Shown: piece by piece, positions 1-7,835 of the stretch
Position numbering within the stretch: position 1 is the stretch's first letter
How the letters are laid out: each line of letters starts with the position of its first letter
DNA from: CAYTYZ01 sp964448465
GTDB taxonomy: Bacteria; Patescibacteriota; Microgenomatia; UBA12405
NCBI GenBank assembly: GCA_964448465.1
Contig: CAYUVY010000005.1
Coordinates: 1-46,639, forward strand
Reading direction: 5' to 3'
Length of the DNA: 46,639 bases
The notes under the pieces: model-generated
What the model was told of the DNA's origin: nothing
Seen by the model: only the letters and a program-made list of their open reading frames with translations
The model's database searches: none
Program-made: the position numbers and the translations under genes

Positions 1-455
1 TAGGGATAACTAAGTTTGAAGCTTCCTTCCAATACTCTGGCTGTTAAACTTAGCCCAGCTGTCTCATTGGTAAATTTATACACCCCATTTTCTAGCTCTA
101 GTGGGTCGCCCACAAATCCAACTTGTCTGGCCATCTGTGCGTCTTTCTCCAAAGCCAACAGAGGATTACTACTTCTTTGTACCGCAAATACCGGCAAAAC
201 TTTAGCAAACTTAGGTAAATTATCTTCTGCCAGTTCAAAAGTAAATGATTTTTTTGTAAATGTCTTATCTGCAAAAACTATTTTTGGTATTTGTCCAAAG
301 CGGTTATCGGCCACATCTTCTGCGGGGTGGGCCGCTTTCCAAGCGGAAATGGCAGTACTTATTGTCCACTGAAAAACCAAAACTACAATCAGCACAATAC
401 CCCCGATTCTTATAAATTTTCTTGCCCAATAAGCAGATATAGTTAAACTTGCCAT
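1..455 (-). CDS. Partial membrane-anchored protein of unknown function (C-terminus off the left end)
   Basis: An open frame runs leftward from an ATG at 455 to the window edge, giving 151 visible residues and no stop. The N-terminus (MASLTISAYWARKFIRIGG) leads into one hydrophobic segment at about residues 16-35, followed by a soluble, mostly beta-looking region rich in Phe, Lys and Ala. This suggests a membrane anchor with an extracytoplasmic domain. The start is supported by a TATACT on the minus strand (complement of 462-467) lying 6 bases upstream. The gene is divergent from gltX across only 20 bp. I do not recognise the family, and the missing C-terminus prevents a call. Confidence 0.7.
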   Translation of the reverse strand, partial: MASLTISAYWARKFIRIGGIVLIVVLVFQWTISTAISAWKAAHPAEDVADNRFGQIPKIVFADKTFTKKSFTFELAEDNLPKFAKVLPVFAVQRSSNPLLALEKDAQMARQVGFVGDPLELENGVYKFTNETAGLSLTARVLEGSFKLSYP

Positions 456-460
456 ATTTC

Positions 461-469
461 TAGTATAAT
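461..469. promoter_or_regulatory. Bidirectional overlapping -10 elements (TAGTATAAT)
   Basis: The plus strand reads TATAAT at 464-469, 6 bases before the gltX ATG at 476. The minus strand reads TATACT (complement of 462-467), 6 bases before the ATG of the leftward gene at 455. The two hexamers share four base pairs, so polymerases for the two genes would compete for the same DNA, and each -35 region lies inside the opposite coding sequence. The same 9-mer recurs at 11342-11350. Confidence 0.65.
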
Positions 470-475
470 CTTCCC

Positions 476-1900
476 ATGAACGATGGAAAAATAATAGTCC
501 GAACTCGTATGGCTCCTAGCCCAACTGGCGACTATCATATTGGACACATCCGCTCCTGTTTGTACAACTACGCTTTGGCCAAAAAGTTTGGCGGTCAATT
601 TATTATTCGTATCGAAGATACCGATCAAGTTCGTTTCGTCCCTGGCGCTGAACAAAAAATTCTCCAAGTAATAAAAGATTATGGCCTATCTTGGGACGAA
701 GGCCCAGATATTATTAATAGTCCCCACGCTCCATACCGCCAAACTGAAAGACTCGATATTTATCAAAAATATATAAAAGAATTACTGGACAAAGGCTTTG
801 CCTACTATTCTTTTTCCACCCCTGAGGAACTAGAACAAGTCCGCAAAAACCCCAATCGTAGAGAAATTTTACGTTACGATCGCAAATGGCTCTCTCTTAC
901 TCCAGATGAAATTAAAACAAAAATATCCTCAGGAGAAAAATATGTCATTCGCCTCAAGGTACCCGACAATCAAACCATTGAGTTTGATGACTTAATTCGT
1001 GGTCATATTTCTATTAATTCCAACGAGGTCGACGATCAAGTGCTAATTAAGTCCGATGGTATTCCAACTTATCACTTTGCAGTGACTGTCGACGATCACC
1101 TCATGGAAATAACCCATGTTCTTCGAGGGGAAGAGTGGATAGTCTCTACCCCCAAGCAAGTACTTTTATACAAATATTTAGGTTGGAAAATGCCAATATT
1201 TGCCCATCTTACTGTATTTTTAGATCCAAGTGGTAGTGGAAAAATGAGTAAGCGAAAGGGAAGTGTCTCTGCCCAAAGTTTCTTAGACGAGGGATATTTA
1301 CCCGAAGCCTTATTAAATTTCATGATGTTGCTTGGTTGGAATCCAGGAGACAATCGCGAATTTTATACTCTAGATGAGTTTGTCCAAGCGTTTGATCTTT
1401 CCAAATTACACAAAAAAGCACCTATTTTTGATCGCAAAAAGTTAGATTATTTCAATGGCCATTATTTGCGCCAAAAAGATAATAATGAGCTACTGCCTCT
1501 CTATAAAAAATTCTTACCAAATCTTTCTGACAACCAACTAACTTCTTTGGTTCCAATTACCAAAGAGCGAATTACGAAATTATCTGACTTGCCTGAATTG
1601 TGCAAATTTTTATATCAAGACTTCCCAGCGATAAAATCCGAAAGCTCCGAAATGATCCAAAAAGCTATAGAAATAATCGAAGGAGAAGATTTTAAAGAAT
1701 GGTACGAAGATACGAGTGTTTCAGCTAGTCTTAAGGGAAAATTTATGGTTGTAATACAAGATAATAATTGGAAAGTAGGGGAGTTTTTTAAAGTCCTGCG
1801 CATTGCTATTTCAGGCCAGCAGATTACCCCACCCATTGTCGAGTCCTTGCCAATCTTGGGCAAAGAAAAAGTGTTAGCTAGACTAAAATCAGCTCTTTAG
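476..1900 (+). CDS. gltX: Glutamyl-tRNA synthetase
   Basis: This class I aminoacyl-tRNA synthetase charges tRNA-Glu with glutamate in the cytoplasm. It may also mischarge tRNA-Gln in organisms that use the amidotransferase route; the window cannot decide that. The 474-residue length is normal. MAPSPTGDYHIGH near the N-terminus contains the HIGH signature at residues 21-24, and KMSKRKG near residue 256 is the KMSKS loop. The C-terminal third is the helical anticodon-binding region. The start is fixed by TATAAT 6 bases upstream and the absence of any Shine-Dalgarno sequence. A surface-protein gene with its own -10 element follows 29 bp after the stop. Confidence 0.97.
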   Translation: MNDGKIIVRTRMAPSPTGDYHIGHIRSCLYNYALAKKFGGQFIIRIEDTDQVRFVPGAEQKILQVIKDYGLSWDEGPDIINSPHAPYRQTERLDIYQKYIKELLDKGFAYYSFSTPEELEQVRKNPNRREILRYDRKWLSLTPDEIKTKISSGEKYVIRLKVPDNQTIEFDDLIRGHISINSNEVDDQVLIKSDGIPTYHFAVTVDDHLMEITHVLRGEEWIVSTPKQVLLYKYLGWKMPIFAHLTVFLDPSGSGKMSKRKGSVSAQSFLDEGYLPEALLNFMMLLGWNPGDNREFYTLDEFVQAFDLSKLHKKAPIFDRKKLDYFNGHYLRQKDNNELLPLYKKFLPNLSDNQLTSLVPITKERITKLSDLPELCKFLYQDFPAIKSESSEMIQKAIEIIEGEDFKEWYEDTSVSASLKGKFMVVIQDNNWKVGEFFKVLRIAISGQQITPPIVESLPILGKEKVLARLKSAL

Positions 1901-1917
1901 ATTTAGTCCCCACTTGC

Positions 1918-1923
1918 TATTAT
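1918..1923 (+). promoter_or_regulatory. -10 element (TATTAT) of the surface-protein operon
   Basis: TATTAT ends 6 bases before the ATG at 1930, in the short gap after gltX. This spacing is what decides the start of the lamin-tail gene, whose frame is otherwise disturbed by the assembly gap. Confidence 0.55.
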
Positions 1924-1929
1924 TAACTA

Positions 1930-2993
1930 ATGTTCTTATTGCTCTTCTTTTTATTTGCAGTAAAGACTTTTGCCCAAAGTACCACTCCGGTCGAATCTCC
2001 AACTNNNNNNNNNNNNNNNNNNNNNNNNNNNNNNNNNNNNNNNNNNNNNNNNNNNNNNNNNNNNNNNNNNNNNNNNNNNNNNNNNNNNNNNNNNNNNNNN
2101 NNNNTTTATTTGCAGTAAAGACTTTTGCCCAAAGTACCACTCCGGTCGAATCTCCAACTGTTGCACCAACTCCCACCGAAACATCGGCAACCTTACCCAC
2201 CAACACTCCCACCAACACGCCTACTCCAACCAATACTCCCATCCCAGCGCCAATTACTGGCGTATATCTTAACGAAATTTATCCAGCACCAGATGGCTCC
2301 AATTCTGAATGGATAGAATTTTACAATTCAAATAATTTTTCTGTAGGCCTATCTGGCTGGAAGTTAGACGATATTGAAAATGGTGGTGGAGCTGTTAAAG
2401 ACTTAAATAATTTACCAATTCCTGCCAATAGCTTAGCTGTATTTGAATTTTCCTCTGGCTATTTAAACAACGATACCGATAGTGCCAGACTAATTAACAA
2501 CCTGGGTCAACAAGTCGATATCTTTTCTTACACCACAACTTCCTCTGGATTATCCTGGTCTAAAAATGGTTCCACTTGGTGTCAAACTAATTCCTCTAAA
2601 AATTCTACCAACGCAGGCTGTCCTGTTACTCCAACCCCGTTCCCACCTACCAATACACCAACACCAACAAACACACCGGTTCCAACGGCAACCCTTACTC
2701 CCACCGCTACTCCTACCAAAACCCCCACCCCAACTCTAAGCCAAACTCCCACGCCAACCGTAACCATTTTACCCACAGCAACCGATTCGCTTACCGAAAC
2801 ACCTGCCAATGATCCTACCATTCCAATTACCGACCCAGTTCTCGAAGTTCTAGGTACTCAAACCACGGCAGAAAATAAAACCCAAGAACTCGAAAAAAAC
2901 TTTGCCAAACCAAGTCTGACCCCCATTGTTTTTCTAGTTGCCGGAGGCCTGCTATTATTAAGTCCGCTACTCATTTCTAAATTCAAAAAATGA
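1930..2993 (+). CDS. Secreted lamin-tail-domain surface protein with Thr/Pro-rich stalks (interrupted by an assembly gap)
   Basis: From the ATG at 1930 the protein begins with a signal peptide (MFLLLFFLFAVKTFAQS). The frame then meets 100 N. The 55 bases before the gap (1950-2004) are repeated exactly after it (2105-2159). Joining 2004 directly to 2160 keeps the frame and yields about 302 residues: signal peptide, a Thr/Pro/Asn stalk, a lamin-tail domain (YLNEIYPAPDG, then WIEFYN and the GWKLDD region), a second PTPT-rich stalk, and a C-terminal membrane helix with a Lys-rich tail. Lamin-tail domains occur in secreted bacterial proteins and nucleases, but no nuclease domain is present here. 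Probably a glycosylated wall or surface protein. The next gene overlaps its stop by 4 bp (ATGA). Confidence 0.8.
1950..2004 (+). repeat. Left copy of a 55-bp duplicate flanking the assembly gap
   Basis: These 55 bases are identical to 2105-2159. They are the overlapping contig end left unmerged when the scaffold was built, rather than a biological repeat, because collapsing the two copies restores the reading frame of the surface protein. Confidence 0.85.
2005..2104. other. Assembly gap (100 N)
   Basis: A run of exactly 100 N is a conventional placeholder of unknown length. The identical 55-bp flanks indicate that the true gap is negative, so the contigs overlap. No sequence content should be inferred here. 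Confidence 0.95.
2105..2159 (+). repeat. Right copy of the 55-bp duplicate flanking the assembly gap
   Basis: Identical to 1950-2004; together the two copies mark a missed contig overlap. Confidence 0.85.
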
Positions 2994-3358
2994 TCAAATC
3001 TCTTTTACACATCTTTCCAGCCATGTTTTGGATGCTACTAATTTATTATTTTTCCGACAATCCTACCACTGGTGTACCACTCTCTGGTACTTCTCGCTTT
3101 TTCTTTTTTAAAACCATCCATTTCTTTTCCTATTTCATTCTTGGTTATTTACTACAATATGGATTAAACAAAAATAAATCTTTAGCCCTATCCTTTGGCA
3201 TATTTTATGCTCTTTTAGACGAGTTTCACCAAGGCCAAACTCCTGGGCGAACTCCGCGTCTTACCGATGCCTATTTGGACACTTTTAGCTTATTGGTCGC
3301 AATTCTTAGCTATCAATCCTTTCCAAAATTTTTAAAAAAGTTTATACTAAATTTGTGA
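2990..3358 (+). CDS. VanZ-family membrane protein
   Basis: A 122-residue integral membrane protein with about four hydrophobic segments. The VanZ-like signature is visible as DEFHQGQTPGRTPRLTDAYLDT, given here as two adjacent blocks: DEFHQ, then PGRTPRLTD followed by AYLDT. VanZ-type proteins are linked to glycopeptide resistance or envelope homeostasis, but their biochemistry is poorly defined. The ATG overlaps the stop of the lamin-tail gene by 4 bp, which implies translational coupling, and the stop overlaps the next GTG start in the same way. Function in this genome is inferred only as envelope-related. Confidence 0.8.
   Translation: MIKSLLHIFPAMFWMLLIYYFSDNPTTGVPLSGTSRFFFFKTIHFFSYFILGYLLQYGLNKNKSLALSFGIFYALLDEFHQGQTPGRTPRLTDAYLDTFSLLVAILSYQSFPKFLKKFILNL
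3343..3348 (+). promoter_or_regulatory. Internal -10 element (TATACT) before the CAP-domain gene
   Basis: TATACT ends 6 bases before the GTG at 3355, inside the end of the VanZ-like gene. It would allow a leaderless transcript of the CAP gene independent of the upstream operon, and it supports the GTG start. Confidence 0.5.
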
Positions 3359-4275
3359 AACACTGGATCCTGCCTACAGAAAAAAATAATCATCACGCCA
3401 AGTTACTAAAACCCTTTGGTCTCGTCCTTCTGCTTGTTTTGTATATGGCCAACCAGGTGGCCCTCAAAACCCTCTCTAAACTTGAGCCAGGAGTCTTGGG
3501 TTATGCAAGTGAAATTACCGTCGACAAAGTCTTGGCCCAAACCAATAGGGAGCGCGAAAAAGCAGGACTTTCTGATTTAACTTATAACGGCAAACTTTCC
3601 CATTCGGCCTCAAGTAAGGGTACCAACATGTTTGCCGAAAATTATTGGGCCCACAATAGTCCCTCAGGTCGCTCGCCCTGGAGCTTTTTCAAAGATGCTG
3701 GATATACCTATCAAGTAGCTGGTGAAAATTTAGCTAAAGATTTTTATGATACAGAAAGTCTCGTGTCCGCCTGGATGAATTCCCCTACACACAGGGCAAA
3801 TATTCTTGATTCTCGCTATAAAGAAATAGGTATAGGTGTCGTCAATGGTACTTTAAATGGCTACAAAACTACTTTAGTAATACAGCACTTTGGCACCCCG
3901 CTAGCTGGTAAAATTGCTGACAAACCCAACCAACTGCCAGTTGCTGCTAAAACAGTACCAGCCCAAATAGATGAACCCGCCGTCCAAGCGCCGTTGGCTG
4001 AAGTTCCCAAGGATGTTGTCGTCCAAGTTCGCGGAGAGTCTGTTACGCCCACTATCCAACCAGTTAATCCACACACCATTAGCAAAATTGTCGGGAGCAT
4101 CATCTTTATTTTATTGGTGGGAGTCATGTTTATCGATGGTTATGTAGTTTTACATCAACAACACCAGCGTCTAACCGGTTCTCGTCTAGCTCACATTTGT
4201 TTTCTTATCGTTATTTTTATTTTGTTGGTCTTAAGCCAACAAGGAGTCATTGGCCAATATGCAGCTGCTCTTTAA
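3355..4275 (+). CDS. CAP/SCP-domain (YkwD-like) membrane-associated protein
   Basis: The 306-residue protein begins with GTG, overlapping the VanZ-like stop. A hydrophobic segment at about residues 18-36 is an uncleaved anchor or signal. Residues about 55-185 form a CAP domain: it starts with a helix (ITVDKVLAQTNRER), followed by ENYWAHNSPSG, the GENLA motif, and WMNSPTHRANIL. The conserved His, Glu and His of the CAP cleft are therefore present. A Pro/Ala/Val-rich linker follows, then two C-terminal membrane helices. Bacterial CAP proteins are exported, and some bind lipids or act on the wall; the specific activity here is unknown. It is part of a surface-protein operon. Confidence 0.88.
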   Translation: MKHWILPTEKNNHHAKLLKPFGLVLLLVLYMANQVALKTLSKLEPGVLGYASEITVDKVLAQTNREREKAGLSDLTYNGKLSHSASSKGTNMFAENYWAHNSPSGRSPWSFFKDAGYTYQVAGENLAKDFYDTESLVSAWMNSPTHRANILDSRYKEIGIGVVNGTLNGYKTTLVIQHFGTPLAGKIADKPNQLPVAAKTVPAQIDEPAVQAPLAEVPKDVVVQVRGESVTPTIQPVNPHTISKIVGSIIFILLVGVMFIDGYVVLHQQHQRLTGSRLAHICFLIVIFILLVLSQQGVIGQYAAAL

Positions 4276-4525
4276 ACGCCTCCATAGTTATCGATTGGAA
4301 TATTCTCTAATTGGACTTATCTGTTTGGTATTTTTGATTGTTTTACTATTTGTACACAACCAAACTAACTTATTTATTACTGGCGTTTTAGCCTTGTGCG
4401 TTAGCTATTTAGCTTGGGGAATTTTTCACCATTCCCGCAAACAAGATTTACACCCAAGTATTATCTTGGAATATATTGTTTTTATTCTTTTTGCCCTCTC
4501 CATCCTATTTCTTTCCTCGTTTTAG
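4259..4525 (+). CDS. Small multi-pass membrane protein, unknown
   Basis: From the ATG at 4259 the product is 88 residues with three predicted membrane helices (YSLIGLICLVFLIVLLF, FITGVLALCVSYLAWGIF, and a C-terminal one). A TTG at 4250 in the same frame would add three residues, but the ATG is the simpler choice. The start lies inside the end of the CAP gene (17-bp overlap), so translation is probably coupled. Its stop lies 21 bp inside the convergent trmD. No family is recognised; context suggests an envelope role. Confidence 0.6.
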   Translation: MQLLFKRLHSYRLEYSLIGLICLVFLIVLLFVHNQTNLFITGVLALCVSYLAWGIFHHSRKQDLHPSIILEYIVFILFALSILFLSSF

Positions 4526-5188
4526 CCAATTTTTCTTCCATTCTTCAATTTTTTTATGATCCCCGGAAATTAATTCTTCTGGAACTTTCCAACCTTTATA
4601 TTCTCGTGGTCTAGTGTACTGCGGGTATTCTATTTGTCTTTTACCCTCAATTTTGGAAAAACTTTCCTCTCCCGAGGATTCGTCCTTGCCCAGTACCCCT
4701 TTTTGTAAGCGAATTACACTATCCATAATTACCATCGCCGGTATTTCTCCTCCGGTTAAAACATAGTCGCCAATAGATATGCATTCATCAGCTAGGTTGT
4801 CTTCAATCCTTGCATCTAGGCCCTCGTAGTGGCCACAAATTAAGGTAATTTGTTCGTAATTAGCCAATCGTTCAGCGTCTGCCTGGGTGTATCGCTTACC
4901 ACGTGCACTTAAGGCAATAACTCTAGACTTATTTTTAGCTATTTTTTTAGCTACTACCTCTTGCCTAATATATTCTAGTGCTCGGCTAATCACATCCACT
5001 TTCATCACCATGCCCACCCCACCGCCAAAGGGCTTATCGTCCACCGTCCCATATTCATCCTCGGCCCACTGTCTCAGTTGGCGATATTTAATTTTTACCA
5101 ATCCTTTGACCAAGGCTCGACTAACCATGCTCGAAGCAAAAGGGGATTCAAACATCTGGGGAAACAACGTAATCACATCAAATCTCAT
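4505..5188 (-). CDS. trmD: tRNA (guanine-37-N1)-methyltransferase
   Basis: TrmD transfers a methyl group from SAM to G37 of tRNAs with a G at position 36, preventing frameshifting. The 227 residues match the family length. Seen directly: MRFDVITLFPQMF at the N-terminus, the GGGVGMVMKVD segment, the CGHYEGLDARI motif, and SIGDYVLTGGEIPAMVIMD, which forms the trefoil-knot cofactor pocket. The C-terminal helical part ends in Lys/Trp-rich sequence. The start is supported by TATAAT on the minus strand (complement of 5194-5199), 5 bases upstream. The 3' end overlaps the convergent small membrane-protein gene. Confidence 0.97.
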   Translation of the reverse strand: MRFDVITLFPQMFESPFASSMVSRALVKGLVKIKYRQLRQWAEDEYGTVDDKPFGGGVGMVMKVDVISRALEYIRQEVVAKKIAKNKSRVIALSARGKRYTQADAERLANYEQITLICGHYEGLDARIEDNLADECISIGDYVLTGGEIPAMVIMDSVIRLQKGVLGKDESSGEESFSKIEGKRQIEYPQYTRPREYKGWKVPEELISGDHKKIEEWKKNWLKRGKK

Positions 5189-5193
5189 CCCAA

Positions 5194-5199
5194 ATTATA
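5194..5199 (-). promoter_or_regulatory. -10 element (TATAAT) of trmD
   Basis: A perfect TATAAT on the minus strand lies 5 bases before the trmD ATG. The remainder of the 109-bp divergent gap to the next gene shows only AT-rich sequence and no other recognisable site. Confidence 0.6.
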
Positions 5200-5297
5200 G
5201 CATTTTGCTCAATTTTGTGGCTAATTTCAATAACTATTGAAAATTGAAAATTAGATTTTAAAAATTTTCTAGTTTAGCGTGATATCATAAACTATTC

Positions 5298-6533
5298 ATG
5301 ACCGAAAAAAAGAAAATTGCGGTAGTGGTCATCCCTACCTACAACGAAGCCGACAATATTGGCAAAATGCTAGATTATCTAGCAACAAACACCTTTCCCA
5401 AGATTAAAAATTGGCAAATGCACGCTCTTGTTGTGGATGGAAATTCTCCTGATGGTACGGCCAAAGTTGCTCAAAAATATGTGGACAAATATCCATCTGT
5501 CCATCTTTTGGTCGAGACCAGCAAAGATGGCATTGGTGCAGCTTATTTAAAGGGTTTTCGACTTGCCAAAGAACAATTCAAAGCAGATGTGGTTTGTGAA
5601 TTTGATAGTGATTTTCAACATCCTCCAGAAGCCATCGAGCCACTATTGCAAAAAATAGAGCAAGGTTACGACTATGTCTGTGGTTCACGCAAAATCGCCG
5701 GTGGCTCTAACCCCAAGGGTTGGGGGTTTAAAAGACTATTTTTTAGTGAAGCTGGTGGTTTTACTGCACGGTTTATGATGTTTTTCCCTACCAAAAACTT
5801 TTTTAAAGTCACCGATCCTACTACTGGTCTAAAAGCCACCCGGGTCAACCCCTATATTGATGAAAAACTACTAGATTTTAAGCATCTTTATTCCCGAAGT
5901 TTCGGCTATAAATTACAACTACTTTTTGAAACAATTAAATCAGGTGCCAAATACACCGAAATTCCTTTACAATTTGGACTTCGCACCCAAGGAGAATCCA
6001 AGATAGAACCCCAAACCGCCAAAGAAATTTTCAAGGTCGCCCTACGCCTCCGCTTAAACGACCCTGGGACCAAAAGCTTCCTTAAGTTTGGCACTGTAGG
6101 CACAATTGGTTTTTTGGTTAATTCCCTTGCACTTGAGTTCTTTCGAAGTTTGCCTCTCTCTCAAACCTTAGCCGACTACATGCAACAACATCCGCAAATT
6201 CCTCTATATAATTTGTTTAATAATCCCAATTCTTGGGCCGGTGCCTTGGCTGCCGAAGTCTCTATAGTATCTAATTACTTGTTAAATAACTTTTGGACTT
6301 TCCGACACCAAAAGCACAATAGTATTTTTAAATTTATCGGCAAGTTTTTTCAATTTAATTTAACCTCTATTGGCGCTATTGCTATTCAGTTTTTAGTAAT
6401 TGGTTCTGCTACTCATCTACTCGGTGACACTATTCGCATACGCCAATTTGCCTTAATCTTTTCCATAGTCTTTCTCATACTTCCCTACAACTGGTTCATG
6501 TACAACACTTTTATCTGGAAAAAAAAGAAATAG
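5298..6533 (+). CDS. GT2 glycosyltransferase (polyprenol-phosphate mannosyltransferase type) fused to a GtrA-like membrane domain
   Basis: The 411-residue protein has two parts. Residues about 1-240 form a GT-A family 2 transferase: VVVIPTYNEADNIGKML, VDGNSPDGT, and the DSDFQHPPE metal/nucleotide motif, like dolichol/polyprenol-phosphate mannose synthases. Residues about 255-405 form a GtrA domain with four membrane helices (FLKFGTVGTIGFLVNSLALE, SNYLLNNFWTFRHQ). It probably makes and helps flip a polyprenyl-phosphate sugar used by GT-C enzymes, such as the one at 34676. The sugar is not determined. A hexamer TATCAT lies 9 bases upstream. The adjoining leftward gene ends 7 bp after its stop. 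Confidence 0.9.
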   Translation: MTEKKKIAVVVIPTYNEADNIGKMLDYLATNTFPKIKNWQMHALVVDGNSPDGTAKVAQKYVDKYPSVHLLVETSKDGIGAAYLKGFRLAKEQFKADVVCEFDSDFQHPPEAIEPLLQKIEQGYDYVCGSRKIAGGSNPKGWGFKRLFFSEAGGFTARFMMFFPTKNFFKVTDPTTGLKATRVNPYIDEKLLDFKHLYSRSFGYKLQLLFETIKSGAKYTEIPLQFGLRTQGESKIEPQTAKEIFKVALRLRLNDPGTKSFLKFGTVGTIGFLVNSLALEFFRSLPLSQTLADYMQQHPQIPLYNLFNNPNSWAGALAAEVSIVSNYLLNNFWTFRHQKHNSIFKFIGKFFQFNLTSIGAIAIQFLVIGSATHLLGDTIRIRQFALIFSIVFLILPYNWFMYNTFIWKKKK

Positions 6534-6540
6534 TCTTCAA

Positions 6541-6918
6541 CTAAAATTTCAGCGCAATTGTCTTAGTTGTACTTACGCCCTTGGCATCTTTAAATCTCAC
6601 TGTCACAGTTCCCTTGGTTATATTTCGATGTGCGGTGCAAGCTTTTTTGGAACAAGTTCCCATAAAGAAGGTTCTAGTTGCCGAGGTAGTTTTTGGTTTG
6701 CGAATTACCCCAGAAATTCCTTCTTCTTTCCCTCTACTTACATACACCACATCATAAGATACCGATTGCAATCCTCGCAGGCCTGACAATCTCAAAATGA
6801 CATTCCTTTTGTTGGCCGTGACCACTGCACTAGCCCCAGGTGCCGCCCAAACTGGTTTGTTTAGTCCCAAACTAAGTAATAAGAAACTTAACACTAAAAC
6901 CAGTTTGTTTATTTTCAT
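6541..6918 (-). CDS. Exported small protein with a cysteine pair, unknown
   Basis: A 125-residue protein with a clear signal peptide (KLVLVLSFLLLSLGL, probable cleavage after VWAA). The mature part looks all-beta and contains exactly two cysteines, in GTCSKKACTAH. It lies 18 bp downstream of the DsbA-like gene on the same strand, so the two are likely cotranscribed, and it is a plausible disulfide client. No family is recognised. Confidence 0.75.
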   Translation of the reverse strand: MKINKLVLVLSFLLLSLGLNKPVWAAPGASAVVTANKRNVILRLSGLRGLQSVSYDVVYVSRGKEEGISGVIRKPKTTSATRTFFMGTCSKKACTAHRNITKGTVTVRFKDAKGVSTTKTIALKF

Positions 6919-6936
6919 TTATTTTTCAATAAATAA

Positions 6937-7719
6937 CTATTTAAGAGCGTTTTCAATGTAAGTTTTAACTTGATCATAAGGTAAGGCACCAGGAATTAAT
7001 TCTTTTCGTCCACTCTTGGAAATGACAACTGTTCCTGGAGTACCGTTTATTCCAGCAGCCGAACCTCCATTTTGTTGGGCAGTAATTGTGGCAGCCATTT
7101 CTCCACTATCCACACAAGTCTTCATTTGTGCAGTATTTACTCCAAAAGTTCCAGCAACCTTAATAAGATTATCCACCGCTAAATATGTGTCATTACCATT
7201 TGATGCTTTGGCGTAAACCTCATTTGAATATTTCCAAAACTTATCATTGCCTCCAAGCTTAGCTACGCATTCTGAGACCTCAGCTGCCTTTTGAGCATAT
7301 GGGTGAAAGGGGAGCGGATATTGTCGCAAAACCCAAGCTACTTTAGGGCCATATTCTTTAACCACTTGTTCCATAGTTGGGTGAAATCTTTGACAAAAAG
7401 GACATTGATAATCCGAATATTCCACCATTACTACTGGAGCGTCCAAACTACCTAGCACGTGATCGCTGTTGGTTACAGCCGGCATTTTACCCAAATCTGG
7501 GGTTGGCTCTGGTGCTTGTTGTGGTTGAGTACCCACAGCTGCTGTTGGTGCTCCCGTATTCGCCTTCTCTAAATTTTGCACTTTAAAAAATAAATATCCG
7601 CAAAAAAACGACAAGGCAATTAATGGTAAGGTCAACAAATTTACATTATTGCCACCTCCATACATTGGGGCTTGGTAAGAATTTTCAACAGGAGCTCTAG
7701 ATACTTTTTTAGAAGGCAT
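6937..7719 (-). CDS. Membrane-anchored DsbA-like thiol:disulfide oxidoreductase
   Basis: The 260-residue protein has a cytoplasmic N-terminus, one membrane helix at about residues 27-46, a Pro/Gln/Thr-rich linker, and a DsbA/thioredoxin-fold domain from about residue 85. The active site is CPFC (C106 and C109) in YSDYQCPFCQRFHP, and the cis-proline is in GINGTPGTVV. Such proteins introduce or reshuffle disulfides outside the cytoplasm. A TAAAAT on the minus strand sits only 3 bases before the ATG, closer than in most genes here. It is followed by a secreted cysteine-pair protein, and more cysteine-bearing exported proteins lie nearby. Confidence 0.92.
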   Translation of the reverse strand: MPSKKVSRAPVENSYQAPMYGGGNNVNLLTLPLIALSFFCGYLFFKVQNLEKANTGAPTAAVGTQPQQAPEPTPDLGKMPAVTNSDHVLGSLDAPVVMVEYSDYQCPFCQRFHPTMEQVVKEYGPKVAWVLRQYPLPFHPYAQKAAEVSECVAKLGGNDKFWKYSNEVYAKASNGNDTYLAVDNLIKVAGTFGVNTAQMKTCVDSGEMAATITAQQNGGSAAGINGTPGTVVISKSGRKELIPGALPYDQVKTYIENALK

Positions 7720-7799
7720 TATATTTTAAGGTTAAATTACTAATAATTTGACTAATTAAAACTTTACCAGGCTTACAGTTCACTTACAACAACCAATAT

Positions 7800-7828
7800 T
7801 TGACAAGATAAAAAATACTTGCCAAACT
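7800..7828 (+). promoter_or_regulatory. Promoter-like pair upstream of the exported coiled-coil protein
   Basis: A consensus TTGACA at 7800-7805 is followed after 17 bases by CAAACT (7823-7828), which ends 7 bases before the ATG at 7836. The -35 is perfect and the -10 weak, but the geometry fits a near-leaderless transcript. Confidence 0.4.
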
Positions 7829-7835
7829 AATATCT

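Noticed and set aside
16..372. Plus-strand open frame at the left edge
   Set aside because: The minus strand carries a continuous frame with a membrane anchor and a promoter from 455 to the edge. The plus frame has no upstream signal and a low-complexity Ser/Asn/Leu composition.
2160..2820. ACN-CCN short-period repeats that might be taken for a CRISPR or satellite
   Set aside because: They encode the PT-rich stalks of the surface protein, are irregular at the DNA level and have no spacer structure. No CRISPR array was seen anywhere in the window.
1914..2993. A 359-codon frame spanning the assembly gap, with a different N-terminus
   Set aside because: It exists only because the N run is read through at an arbitrary length. 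The ATG at 1930, with its signal peptide and -10, joins the same downstream frame once the duplicate is collapsed.
5236..5260. Short AT-rich direct repeat (GAAAATT) in the trmD divergent gap
   Set aside because: Only two short copies in AT-rich DNA, which is expected by chance.
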